From a virus: 64,000 nt of DNA. A program made the position numbers and the translations under genes. Below, one piece after another: positions 27,506 through 34,857 of the stretch (its first letter is position 1; every line of letters starts with the position of its first letter). The stretch lies in IMG/VR virus record IMGVR_UViG_3300029787_000003, positions 3,236 to 67,235 of that record, one strand, 5' to 3'. The notes beneath the pieces are model-generated. The model was not told where the DNA came from, did not search any database, and saw only the letters and a list, made by a program, of their open reading frames with translations.

Positions 27506-27514
27506 TGCTATAAT
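27485..27514 (+). promoter_or_regulatory. Sigma70-like promoter (TGGACA - 18 bp - TATAAT)
   Basis: The -35 TGGACA (27485-27490) is followed by an 18-bp spacer and a perfect -10 TATAAT (27509-27514). It lies at the end of the giant fibre gene, 40 bp before the sulfotransferase start, and would drive the 27.5-31 kb cassette independently of late transcription. Confidence 0.6.
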
Positions 27515-27554
27515 AGTTCTAAGAGTTATTATGTAAAATTGAATTCTATATTAT

Positions 27555-28442
27555 ATGAATAAAAAATATTATTTTATGGGAGGGCTTCCACGTTCTGGAA
27601 GTACCCTCCTTTCTTCTATCTTAAATCAGAATCCAAGATTTTATTCAGGCCCATCAAGTCCTGTACTTGGTGCGATGGTTTCTACTCATGATAATTTCTT
27701 ACAGAATGAACTATATCATGGGTATCCAAAACCATATCAGGTGAATGAAATTGTTGGTTCAATTATAGGTCATTGGTATAGTGATGTAGATAAACCAGTC
27801 ATTATTGATAAGAATCGTGCATGGACATCGAACGTTTCATTCATTGAAGGATACTTAAACATAGAACCAAAGATAATTTTACCAGTAAGAAGGGTTGATG
27901 AGATATTAACATCCATACTTAAGATGATTCATCGCAATCCTTTTAAAGAAGGGCAATCAAGAATTAATTTTGTAGATGAATTTCTAGTAAAAAATAATAC
28001 TCCTATCAATGATGAGGAACGTTGTAATCATCTTTTAAATCCTAGTGGTATTGTTTATGAGTCATTAAATGCTATCATGGATGGGTTTAAGGATCAAAAA
28101 CGTGACAAATTTCACTTTATAGACTATAATGATTTGGTAAACGATCCACAGAAAGAGTTGGATAGTATCTATGATTTCTTAGGTGAAGAATCATTCGAAC
28201 ATAGTTTTGATGATCTATCTAATCAATATAGAGAAGATGATCTCAATACATATGGTCTAACTGATATGCATGAAGTTCGTTCGGACATATCGAAGACTTC
28301 TGATCATCCATCTAATGTTCTTCCCTCTTCTATTATTGATCTATATAATAGAAATAGACAGAACTTAGAGTTTTGGACTGAACCTGAGGTTGTTAAAATT
28401 AATCCTCCTAAAGCACCTACATCATATAATATCTTTTCATAA
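27555..28442 (+). CDS. PAPS-dependent sulfotransferase family protein
   Basis: The 295-aa product begins MNKKYYFMGGLPRSGSTLLS. The LPRSGSTLL loop is the 5'-phosphosulfate-binding motif of sulfotransferases. A 3'-phosphate-type region follows with Arg/Ser (LPVRRVDEILTSILKM), and a conserved FIDYNDLVNDPQKELDSIYDFLG segment matches the usual YEDLVxxPxxxLxxIxxFLG. The acceptor is unknown; a glycan or protein on the host or virion surface is plausible given the glycosyltransferase two bases downstream. Family call firm, role inferred. Confidence 0.88.
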   Translation: MNKKYYFMGGLPRSGSTLLSSILNQNPRFYSGPSSPVLGAMVSTHDNFLQNELYHGYPKPYQVNEIVGSIIGHWYSDVDKPVIIDKNRAWTSNVSFIEGYLNIEPKIILPVRRVDEILTSILKMIHRNPFKEGQSRINFVDEFLVKNNTPINDEERCNHLLNPSGIVYESLNAIMDGFKDQKRDKFHFIDYNDLVNDPQKELDSIYDFLGEESFEHSFDDLSNQYREDDLNTYGLTDMHEVRSDISKTSDHPSNVLPSSIIDLYNRNRQNLEFWTEPEVVKINPPKAPTSYNIFS

Positions 28443-28444
28443 TT

Positions 28445-29338
28445 ATGACTAAAAAATATTCTTTATTCCATGTACAAGGTGGGTTTGGAAAGCATATTGC
28501 AGCTACAGCAGTAGCAAAATGTATAAAAAATAATCATCCAAGTAGAGAACTAATATTAACTGCTGTTTATACAGAAATATATCAGAACCTTCCATTTGTA
28601 GATAGAGTATATCAATTAGGAAACACAAGTTATTATTATCAAACTTATGTGGAGGATATGGATTCATTAATCTTTGCTAATGAACCATACTTTACAACTG
28701 ATCATGTAAATAAAAAACTACCTTTGATACAGACTTGGAGTAAGATGTATGGTCTGAAGTATAAAGGTGAGATGCCTCAGATTACATTCAATCATCTTCA
28801 AAAAAAGATTGCTAAAGAATTCTGGATTAATAGATCAAATGGTAAACCTATCTTAGTCATACAAACTAATGGTGGATTATTAAATGAGCAAAGACCTTAT
28901 CTATGGGCTAGAGATATGCCTATAGCATTAGCACAGAAATTAGTAGATCATTATGAAAAGGATTACCATATCTTCCAGATAACTAAACCAACTGGTGAAG
29001 TATTAGATGGTGTAGAAGTTATTAATACTCCTATGAGTAACATGGAACTTGTAAGTATATTATTACAGAGTGAGAAAAGAATCTTTATTGATAGTTGTAT
29101 GCAACATGCTGCTGCAGCATTGAAGATGCCTTCAGTAGTTCTATGGAATGGTACAAGTCCAAAAGTATTTGGATGGGATATGCATACTAATATACAAGCA
29201 AGAAAACCTGCTAAGTTTAAACTACCTAACAGTGTGTTCTTTGACTTTGATTTTATTGGTGTTGAAGCCGAGTATCCATACGTTGATGAAGAGGAAGACA
29301 TCTTTGATTTTGATAAGATTATAGAGGCAGTTGGTTAA
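28445..29338 (+). CDS. GT9-like glycosyltransferase (heptosyltransferase fold)
   Basis: The 297-aa product shows the GT-B pattern of heptosyltransferase-like enzymes. The N-terminus is HVQGGFGKHIAATAVAKCIK (glycine loop plus helix). A middle segment starts the second Rossmann domain (KPILVIQTNGG). Near the C-terminus, DSCMQHAAAALKMPSVVLWNG corresponds to the family DS...HxAaAlxxPxvxlfG motif. A very acidic C-terminus (DEEEDIFDFDKI) is unusual. It sits between a sulfotransferase and a carbamoyltransferase, so a role in building or modifying a surface saccharide is likely. The donor sugar cannot be told. Confidence 0.78.
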   Translation: MTKKYSLFHVQGGFGKHIAATAVAKCIKNNHPSRELILTAVYTEIYQNLPFVDRVYQLGNTSYYYQTYVEDMDSLIFANEPYFTTDHVNKKLPLIQTWSKMYGLKYKGEMPQITFNHLQKKIAKEFWINRSNGKPILVIQTNGGLLNEQRPYLWARDMPIALAQKLVDHYEKDYHIFQITKPTGEVLDGVEVINTPMSNMELVSILLQSEKRIFIDSCMQHAAAALKMPSVVLWNGTSPKVFGWDMHTNIQARKPAKFKLPNSVFFDFDFIGVEAEYPYVDEEEDIFDFDKIIEAVG

Positions 29339-29339
29339 C

Positions 29340-31040
29340 ATGAATGTTGTTGGACTTTATGGTGCTATAGGTTGGAATGTTGTACTTTCTAATCATCCTA
29401 AGTTAGAAAAGGAAGTAAATGATAGTTGGACACATGGTGCTAGTGTAACCTTATTTAAGGATGATAACCATATATGTAGTGTAAGTGAGGAAAGACTTAG
29501 TAGAGTAAAATATGATGGTAACTTCCCCAGAAAGTCTATAGAATATTGTTTATCTGTTGGTAATTTAGATAAAAAAGATATTGATTTGGTAGTCATTCCT
29601 TCTATGGCTAACCAACAATTTTATAAGTATTGGATCAATGGTACTGTTACAAAAAAAGTAAAAAGATATTTTCCAAATGCAAGAGTGCAGGTAGTATCTC
29701 ATCACATATGTCACGCAGCATCAACAATATTTTCTTGTGATTATAATGAAGGTGCCTTCGTTACATTAGATAATGCAGGATCAGTTTTGTTTGATACTGT
29801 AGGACAGATATTTGCCTGTGAAAATCATTCATTAGGTTATTTTAATAAGAGAAAAGGTATATTCAAATATTTTCCTGGTGTTCCTCAGATGAATAACTTT
29901 GGAAATTATTATTGGTTGTGGGCATATAATATCTACGTTAATAAAATTGATAAAGATATTAAATTAACTGACCCATATTATAGAGAGACATTCTGTGGTA
30001 AGGTAATGGGTCTCTCTGCCTATGGAAATTTAAAAGAACTACCAAAGGATGGTAGGGTTGCTATGGAAGGTATGCCTCAGGTTGCTATGGAATATCTACC
30101 TCAGACAGGTAAAATGGGCCCATATGAAAACCTAACACCAGAAAATAAAGCACAACTTCTTCAGCATAACTTTGAACAAGGTATGTTAACGTACATGAAA
30201 TTGTTGAAAGAAGAAACATATATTCAAGACAATCTTTGCCTTGCTGGTGGTGTCTTCTTAAATATTCTTGCTAACTCTGTGCTTCATGAGAATAATATTG
30301 CAGATAATATACACATACCACCATTCCCTGATGATACTGGACTCTCATTTGGAGCAGCATGTTATGGTATATTTAAAAATAAAGGGAAGGTAAACCTACC
30401 TCACAATATATCATTATTAGGTAAGACTTATACTGACGAAGAGATTGAACAAGCACTTGGAGATATTAAGTATAAGAAGTATGATAACTTTGATGAATTA
30501 TGTGAGGTGGTATCAAAACTTCTTACAGACAATAAGATTGTAGGATGGTTTCAGAACAGATCTGAATTTGGGCCTAGAGCACTTGGTTCAAGGTCTATCC
30601 TTATGAATCCTAAGTCTAAGAAAAACAAGAGTATTATAAACGAACGTATCAAGCATAGAGAGGAGTGGAGACCCTTTGCAGGTATTATGTTAGAGGAATA
30701 TCAAGAAGATTATTTTGAGGAGACATATCCTAATGATTATATGCTATACTCTTTGACTGTACGGAAGCATAAGAGAAAAAATCTTGCTGCTATTACTCAT
30801 GAAGATGGTTCTTGTAGAATACAAACAGTGAATAAGGAATTACATCCAGAAGTCACTACTCTTCTAGAAAAATATAAAGAAGAAACAGGGTGTCCTATTC
30901 TTCTAAATACATCTTTCAATGATAATGGACAACCAATTGTTGAGACTCCAGAACATGCTGTTGAGACTTTTAACAATATTGATTTAGATTACTTATGTAT
31001 CGGCAATTACATTATAAATAAAAATTTCAAAGACACATGA
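29340..31040 (+). CDS. NodU/CmcH-type carbamoyltransferase
   Basis: The 566-aa product uses the ATG at 29340 (TTG at 29331 is less likely). These enzymes make carbamoyl-adenylate from carbamoyl phosphate and ATP and transfer the carbamoyl group to a hydroxyl. Family features: SEERLSRVKYDGNFP near residue 48; the Kae1-like metal motif SHHICHAAS; AGGVFLNILANSVL; and the C-terminal domain with FGPRALGSRSIL, EWRPFAGIML and NTSFNDNGQPIVETPEHA. Members are common in cyanomyoviruses. It overlaps the glutaredoxin start (ATGA). The substrate is probably a sugar or nucleoside hydroxyl (inference). Confidence 0.93.
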   Translation: MNVVGLYGAIGWNVVLSNHPKLEKEVNDSWTHGASVTLFKDDNHICSVSEERLSRVKYDGNFPRKSIEYCLSVGNLDKKDIDLVVIPSMANQQFYKYWINGTVTKKVKRYFPNARVQVVSHHICHAASTIFSCDYNEGAFVTLDNAGSVLFDTVGQIFACENHSLGYFNKRKGIFKYFPGVPQMNNFGNYYWLWAYNIYVNKIDKDIKLTDPYYRETFCGKVMGLSAYGNLKELPKDGRVAMEGMPQVAMEYLPQTGKMGPYENLTPENKAQLLQHNFEQGMLTYMKLLKEETYIQDNLCLAGGVFLNILANSVLHENNIADNIHIPPFPDDTGLSFGAACYGIFKNKGKVNLPHNISLLGKTYTDEEIEQALGDIKYKKYDNFDELCEVVSKLLTDNKIVGWFQNRSEFGPRALGSRSILMNPKSKKNKSIINERIKHREEWRPFAGIMLEEYQEDYFEETYPNDYMLYSLTVRKHKRKNLAAITHEDGSCRIQTVNKELHPEVTTLLEKYKEETGCPILLNTSFNDNGQPIVETPEHAVETFNNIDLDYLCIGNYIINKNFKDT

Positions 31041-31273
31041 ACTTTACAGTTTATACGAAAGATAGTTGCACATATTGCGACAAAGTAAAACAAGTATTAA
31101 AGTTGACAGAGAGTAACTATGTGGTGTATAATTTAGGCCAACACTTTGATAAAGATTCATTTTTAGAAGAGTTTGGTGAAGGATCTACCTTCCCACAAGT
31201 TGTTTGTGATGGAAAAAAATTAGGAGGTTGCATTGAAACAATCAAATTCCTCAAAGAAGAAAAAATCATCTGA
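31037..31273 (+). CDS. nrdC: Glutaredoxin
   Basis: The 78-aa product is a minimal glutaredoxin: VYTKDSCTYCDKVKQ with the C11-T-Y-C14 redox motif, the cis-Pro in STFPQV, and the GGCxE glutathione-contact segment (KLGGCIETIKFL). In T4-like phages such proteins reduce phage ribonucleotide reductase; none is visible in this window. It overlaps the carbamoyltransferase stop by 4 bases and hosts the start of the next gene within its 3' end. Confidence 0.93.
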   Translation: MNFTVYTKDSCTYCDKVKQVLKLTESNYVVYNLGQHFDKDSFLEEFGEGSTFPQVVCDGKKLGGCIETIKFLKEEKII

Positions 31274-31451
31274 TCCTAGCATAAATAAAACCAAGACCAC
31301 TAATCGTGGTGTGGAACTCATGCTTTCGGGAGGTAAAAGAAAGAAGAAACCTTTTCATATAATATGGAACAAGATGATCTGTTTTTGGAATACAGAAATA
31401 GATATCTATTTTGAATTTTCCTTATCGGCAAGGAAAAAAACTAAAAAATAG
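31233..31451 (+). CDS. Small basic conserved cyanophage protein, unknown function
   Basis: The 72-aa product starts at TTG (31233) inside the glutaredoxin gene. A strong Shine-Dalgarno (GGAGG, 31223-31227) five bases upstream supports this start. The N-terminus is Lys/Ser-rich (KQSNSSKKKKSSDP). A core NRGVELMLSGGKRKKKPFHI follows, which I recall from cyanophages. The basic character suggests nucleic-acid or membrane contact. No defined family. Confidence 0.65.
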   Translation: MKQSNSSKKKKSSDPSINKTKTTNRGVELMLSGGKRKKKPFHIIWNKMICFWNTEIDIYFEFSLSARKKTKK

Positions 31452-31460
31452 GAGTGTAAA

Positions 31461-31691
31461 ATGGATTTTACCATAGTAACCTTGACATTAACAACATTAG
31501 TGTCTATACTTGCATTATTAGTTGGTGGTATGATAGGATGGATGGCGAGACAGCATTCATACAATACAACACCCCAAACAGTGTATGCTCATCCAGAAAT
31601 GTTTGATGAAAATGGTAACCTAGCCCCAGACGAAATTATAGCTGTACGTTTTGAAAATTATGACCCAGACACCGAAGAAGAAGACGACTAA
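31461..31691 (+). CDS. Small membrane-anchored protein with acidic tail
   Basis: The 76-aa product has one N-terminal transmembrane helix (about residues 4-28: TLTTLVSILALLVGGMIGWMA). A short His/Tyr linker and a very acidic C-terminus (YDPDTEEEDD) follow. A purine-rich RBS (AGGAG) lies just upstream. The tail would face the cytoplasm or periplasm depending on orientation. Similar small proteins occur in cyanophages; function unknown. Confidence 0.7.
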   Translation: MDFTIVTLTLTTLVSILALLVGGMIGWMARQHSYNTTPQTVYAHPEMFDENGNLAPDEIIAVRFENYDPDTEEEDD

Positions 31692-32256
31692 ACCTAAGAG
31701 AACTTTACAAGTTAAAACTCTTCCAGAACTTCCCCCTAATCCTTTTATATTTGAGATTCTTGATTTAGTATCAAGACAAAGATCTAAGGCCAAAAAGATA
31801 GAAGTCCTTAGAAAATATGATCACAAAGCATTGAGACAGTGCTTGATCTGGAACTTTGATGAAGCAATAGTTTCTGTACTACCAGAAGGAGAGGTTCCTT
31901 ACGTAGGATATGATGAGAATGTTTCTTATAGTGGAACTCTATCTACTAAACTCACCCATCAGGTACGTTCTATGCATGAGAAAGGTAACTTCTCTTTAGG
32001 TGTAGGTGATCAGCAAGGTCATACTACTATTCGAAGAGAGTCCAGACATTTCTATAGGTTTGTAAAGGGTGGTGATAATGGATTGAATGCTATCCGTAGA
32101 GAGACTATGTTCATTAACATTCTTCAAGGATTACATCCATTAGAAGCAGAGATTGTTTGTCTTATAAAGGATGGAAGACTATCTGATTCTTACAACATCA
32201 CAAGAGAAGTTGTTGCTGCAGCATTCCCTAATATTGTATGGAGAGATAAGAAATGA
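31660..32256 (+). CDS. Conserved cyanophage protein (DUF6433-like)
   Basis: With the ATG at 31660 the product is 198 aa (a TTG at 31651 would add three residues). After a basic, disordered N-terminus comes PNPFIFEILDLVSRQRSKAKKIEVLRKYDHKALRQCLIWNFDE-type sequence. Next are a RESRHFYRFVKGGDNGLNAI segment and LQGLHPLEAEIVCLIKDGRL. This order of segments matches a family of phage proteins of unknown function that I recall as DUF6433. The helical Arg/Lys-rich character hints at nucleic-acid binding, but there is no direct evidence. It overlaps the upstream gene by 32 bases. Confidence 0.7.
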   Translation: MTQTPKKKTTKPKRTLQVKTLPELPPNPFIFEILDLVSRQRSKAKKIEVLRKYDHKALRQCLIWNFDEAIVSVLPEGEVPYVGYDENVSYSGTLSTKLTHQVRSMHEKGNFSLGVGDQQGHTTIRRESRHFYRFVKGGDNGLNAIRRETMFINILQGLHPLEAEIVCLIKDGRLSDSYNITREVVAAAFPNIVWRDKK

Positions 32257-32588
32257 CGACCACTAAAACAACTCCTAAAAAGAAATCTATTTGGTCTTCG
32301 GATGAAATAACTAACTTGAATGAAAACTATGGAACTGATATCGTTGTAGAAAATGGTACACAAGAGGAAGTTAAAGCAACTCAGGCACCTAATGATGCAT
32401 ATATTGTAAAGTATGTGTACGAGGATTCCGTTCGCTATGACCTCACAAGAGGGAGTAAAGTTTCTTTGTTTGATATGTACTATGATAAACTTAAACAAGG
32501 CCTGAAGTCCATAGAATACGGTAAGGGTACGATTAGACCTTCACTCTGGGGATATAAGTCACCACAAGGAAAGAAAAAAAAGAAATGA
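32253..32588 (+). CDS. Conserved cyanophage small protein, unknown function
   Basis: The 111-aa product has a Lys/Thr-rich N-terminus, a central acidic stretch, and a conserved-looking C-terminal block (VRYDLTRGSKVSLFDMYYDK, then a Gly/Lys segment ending KKKKK). I recall the DLTRGxxVxxFDxYYDK block from cyanophage genomes but not its function. It is coupled to both neighbours by ATGA overlaps. Confidence 0.65.
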   Translation: MTTTKTTPKKKSIWSSDEITNLNENYGTDIVVENGTQEEVKATQAPNDAYIVKYVYEDSVRYDLTRGSKVSLFDMYYDKLKQGLKSIEYGKGTIRPSLWGYKSPQGKKKKK

Positions 32589-32755
32589 ACTGTTGGCACT
32601 GTAATACTGAACTCATATGGGGATCAGATTTTGATGCTGAAGACTATGGATGTGAAGAAGAGTATTCTATTGTAAGTAATCTCTCATGTCCTAAGTGTGA
32701 ATCGTTTGTGCAAGTGTATTATCCTAATGAAGATCAAAGACAAGTTTCTAGATAA
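32585..32755 (+). CDS. Small zinc-ribbon protein
   Basis: The 56-aa product has two CxxC pairs: MNCWHCNTEL at the N-terminus and LSCPKCES near residue 37, the pattern of a zinc ribbon. An acidic segment lies between (DFDAEDYGCEEE). It overlaps the previous gene (ATGA) and the next gene starts inside it at 32727. Similar short zinc-ribbon proteins occur in cyanophages; a nucleic-acid or protein-binding role is possible. Confidence 0.75.
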   Translation: MNCWHCNTELIWGSDFDAEDYGCEEEYSIVSNLSCPKCESFVQVYYPNEDQRQVSR

Positions 32756-33236
32756 ACTAACTTTTCATAGAATTAAAACAGTTATTTTTAATCAAATTGA
32801 AACTCCTTGGATGTGTATCAAGGATATTTCTGGTGAAGGTAAGGAGAAAGATTGTTACTTCACTCATACATTATTTGAAACTCATATGAATGAGGACAAG
32901 GAACTATATTATAATGGGTTTCCTTGTAGTCCTCATCATTGGATTGCAGATATATTGAAAGAGGCTATAGGTGCAGAAACATTAATTAGAGTAAAGGCAA
33001 ATCTATATCCTAGAACAGATATTTTACATAGTCATAGACCTCATAAAGATTATAAATTTGATCACAAGGCAGCATTGCTATCTTTGAATACATGTAATGG
33101 TCATACTAATGTTGATGGTACAAAAGTTGAGTCTGTTAAAAACAGAATGTTATTCTTCAACCCTCAAATCACACACAACAGTACTAACTGTACTGATGAA
33201 CAGTTTAGATGTAACATCAATATTAATTACATGTAA
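32727..33236 (+). CDS. 2OG-Fe(II) oxygenase-like protein
   Basis: With the ATG at 32727 the product is 169 aa. The C-terminal half carries the dioxygenase-type strands RVKANLYPRTDILHSHRPHKDY (His-rich metal region), AALLSLNTCNGHTNV, and NRMLFFNPQITHNSTNC with a distal His, followed by RCNININY. This is the usual HxH/D ... H ... R order of the 2OG family as seen in cyanophages. The last gene before an intergenic regulatory region. Substrate unknown. Confidence 0.68.
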   Translation: MKIKDKFLDKLTFHRIKTVIFNQIETPWMCIKDISGEGKEKDCYFTHTLFETHMNEDKELYYNGFPCSPHHWIADILKEAIGAETLIRVKANLYPRTDILHSHRPHKDYKFDHKAALLSLNTCNGHTNVDGTKVESVKNRMLFFNPQITHNSTNCTDEQFRCNININYM

Positions 33237-33314
33237 CCTCTGGCCACCAAAATTGACCTTAGCTTTCAAAAATCGGGTGAAAAAAACTCCGACATTTTTT
33301 TGAGCCACAGGATT

Positions 33315-33332
33315 TTGTAACACATGTTACAA
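33315..33332 (+). promoter_or_regulatory. Candidate NtcA-binding palindrome (GTA-N8-TAC)
   Basis: TTGTAACACATGTTACAA is a perfect 7-bp dyad and contains GTA-ACACATGT-TAC, the exact consensus of the cyanobacterial nitrogen regulator NtcA. It lies in the 199-bp gap before two small conserved genes. A TATACT box (33346-33351, TAN3T form) lies 15-16 bp downstream, and TTGACT (33339-33344) with TAGTAT 17 bp later is a second promoter reading. The usual NtcA spacing to the -10 is about 22 bp, so activation geometry is uncertain. Confidence 0.55.
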
Positions 33333-33382
33333 TATTACTTGACTATATACTATAACTGTGTTAGTATTAACACAATCGTTCA

Positions 33383-33435
33383 ACCTGATACATTCAGGTC
33401 GCAAGTAAGCCGACTCGGAACGGATCGTTCATCCT
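33383..33435 (+). ncRNA. Structured 5' leader of the small-protein pair
   Basis: Two perfect hairpins precede the ATG at 33436: ACCTGA/TCAGGT (stem 33383-33388 with 33394-33399, loop 5 nt) and GAACG/CGTTC (33418-33422 with 33426-33430, loop 3 nt), the second next to the start. GGAACGGAT is repeated at 33417-33425 and 33637-33645, before each of the two small genes. This suggests a cis-acting leader element; no regulator is known to me. Confidence 0.45.
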
Positions 33436-33633
33436 ATGATTGAAACCTTGATTGCTGCATCAACTGCTGTTACTACTTTAGTTACAGTATCATGCACCGA
33501 CATTAATACTCTTGTAGATCGTGCTAAGGTCTATCCAGACATTAGCGATAAAGATAGACAGGAAATTATTGATCTATATTATGATTTTGCTGAAAGGCAA
33601 GGATTAGATTGTAAGGACGCAAAAGCCGACTAA
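33436..33633 (+). CDS. Small protein with hydrophobic N-terminus, unknown function
   Basis: The 65-aa product begins MIETLIAASTAVTTLVTVSC: a hydrophobic/Thr-rich stretch ending in Cys that could be a signal or lipobox-like sequence. A charged region follows (YPDISDKDRQEIIDLYYDFAERQ). It is first in the pair behind the NtcA-like site and leader. No family recognised; secretion is only a possibility. Confidence 0.6.
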   Translation: MIETLIAASTAVTTLVTVSCTDINTLVDRAKVYPDISDKDRQEIIDLYYDFAERQGLDCKDAKAD

Positions 33634-33674
33634 AGGAACGGATTTAAAAACCCAACTACTTTAGGAGTACCATC

Positions 33675-33797
33675 ATGGCACAAGTCACATACAGAGGTAT
33701 CAAGTACGATACCAACGACAAAAAGCAAACTAACTCTAACAAGGTTCAAGAATCTTATAGAGGTATCAAGTTTGAGAAGGAAGTTGTTACTGCATAG
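33675..33797 (+). CDS. DUF4278-type mini-protein with duplicated YRGIK motif
   Basis: The 40-aa product (MAQVTYRGIKYDTN ... SYRGIKFEKE) contains two copies of the TYRGIxY core of DUF4278, a short domain of cyanobacteria and their phages. The AGGAG ribosome-binding site is 7 bases before the ATG. It lies between the small protein above and a strong terminator. Function is unknown; the motif itself is a host-range hint. Confidence 0.78.
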   Translation: MAQVTYRGIKYDTNDKKQTNSNKVQESYRGIKFEKEVVTA

Positions 33798-33817
33798 TAT
33801 CAATTCCTGATATATCT

Positions 33818-33848
33818 AAGAGCATCTCTTGACAGATGCTCTTTTTTT
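33818..33848 (+). terminator. Rho-independent terminator
   Basis: A 10-bp perfect stem AAGAGCATCT/AGATGCTCTT with a 6-nt loop is followed directly by a T-run. It closes the small-protein pair transcript and separates it from the thyX operon. Confidence 0.9.
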
Positions 33849-33879
33849 GTGTAAAATACCTAAATACCATATAAAAATT

Positions 33880-34047
33880 ATGGAACCGAAAAGAGACCAA
33901 CTGAAATTAAGACTTAGACAAGTTGAAATGGCAGTAGATGCACTTAAGGCAGAAATCTATTCTGACGTAGATGCATATTCCACTGTAAGTACCGCAGAAA
34001 AGGTATTAAACGATTATGATGAAATCTTTGAGGACGACGACGGATGA
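33880..34047 (+). CDS. Small coiled-coil protein, unknown function
   Basis: The ATG at 33880 is chosen because any upstream start would lie in the terminator. The 55-aa product is mostly one amphipathic helix (PKRDQLKLRLRQVEMAVDAL) with an acidic C-terminus (DEIFEDDDG). It is coupled by ATGA to the next gene. No family recognised. Confidence 0.6.
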   Translation: MEPKRDQLKLRLRQVEMAVDALKAEIYSDVDAYSTVSTAEKVLNDYDEIFEDDDG

Positions 34048-34205
34048 AAAGACAAAAACATCTTATAAAGAATTTAAAAAATGCAATACAACAAGACTAT
34101 TTGTATAATGCTAATGAATTAGCATATATGAAAAAGCAACTTGTAATGCTTGAAGAAATGAATGTCGTTAAGAAAAAAGAAAAACCCGAAGGATTTGGTA
34201 AATGA
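34044..34205 (+). CDS. Small basic helical protein, unknown function
   Basis: The 53-aa product (MKRQKHLIKNLKNAIQQDYL ... EKPEGFGK) is Lys/Gln-rich and predicted helical. It is linked by ATGA overlaps to both the upstream coiled-coil protein and thyX, so it is likely translated as part of the thyX operon. No family recognised. Confidence 0.6.
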   Translation: MKRQKHLIKNLKNAIQQDYLYNANELAYMKKQLVMLEEMNVVKKKEKPEGFGK

Positions 34206-34834
34206 ACGTAAAACTTGTAAGTATCACTCCTGATGCGGAGCAAATGATGGCTTATATCGCCAGAGTGAGTAATCCCTCAAATCAGGATAATGAGAACTAT
34301 TCTGGATTATTAAAATATTGTATTAAGCATAATCATTGGAGTGTATTTGAACAATCCTCGATGAGCTTGGAGATCGAGACAAGCCGAGCTATTGCTGCTC
34401 AAATTTTGAGACATAGGAGCTTTACGTTCCAAGAGTTCTCACAGAGATATGCATCAAGCACCGCATTAGGCGATTTTGACCTACCAGAACTCAGAAAACA
34501 AGACAAGAAGAATCGTCAAAATTCTACAAATGACTTGGAACCCGAATTAATAGACAAATTTGAGAAACAGATGATAACCCTGTTTAGTTCCTCAAAGGCA
34601 CTTTATGAGCAAATGCTGAGTCAGGGTGTTGCGAAGGAATGTGCAAGAATGGTGTTACCTCTATGTACTCCTACCAGAATCTATATGACTGGAAGTTGTC
34701 GTTCATGGATTCACTATATTAACCTGAGATCTGCACACGGTACTCAAAAAGAGCACATGCAGATTGCAGAGAAATGTAGAAAGATCTTTATAGAGCAATT
34801 CCCGAACGTATCAGAAGCCCTAGAATGGGTCTAA
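34202..34834 (+). CDS. thyX: Flavin-dependent thymidylate synthase
   Basis: The 210-aa product makes dTMP from dUMP using methylene-THF and FAD/NADPH. The ThyX motif RHRxxSxxxxSxR appears as R70-HRSFTFQEFSQR, with Thr at the first Ser position. The later region RMVLPLCTPTRIYMTG followed by LRSAHGTQKEHMQIA matches the ThyX C-terminal half, with HGTQKE replacing the usual HAQWEI. Its methylene-THF demand fits with the gcvP gene at the window start (inference). Operon: two small genes upstream, coupled. Confidence 0.94.
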   Translation: MNVKLVSITPDAEQMMAYIARVSNPSNQDNENYSGLLKYCIKHNHWSVFEQSSMSLEIETSRAIAAQILRHRSFTFQEFSQRYASSTALGDFDLPELRKQDKKNRQNSTNDLEPELIDKFEKQMITLFSSSKALYEQMLSQGVAKECARMVLPLCTPTRIYMTGSCRSWIHYINLRSAHGTQKEHMQIAEKCRKIFIEQFPNVSEALEWV

Positions 34835-34837
34835 ATA
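34831..34837 (+). promoter_or_regulatory. Possible T4-type late promoter box CTAAATA
   Basis: CTAAATAAAT contains the thyX stop codon and lies 20 bp before the ATG at 34858. It may give late expression of the downstream gene, but the stop-codon context makes chance matches easier. Confidence 0.4.
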
Positions 34838-34857
34838 AATTTACCCGATAAAATATT

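Noticed and set aside
31281-31287. ATAAATA box as a late promoter
   Set aside because: It lies within a coding region far from any structural gene start; the next gene at 31461 is too distant and has its own ribosome-binding site.
33339-33356. TTGACT with TATAAC as a sigma70 promoter
   Set aside because: Spacing between the hexamers is only 6 bp; the 17-bp alternative TAGTAT is weak, so only the NtcA-like dyad was reported with caution.
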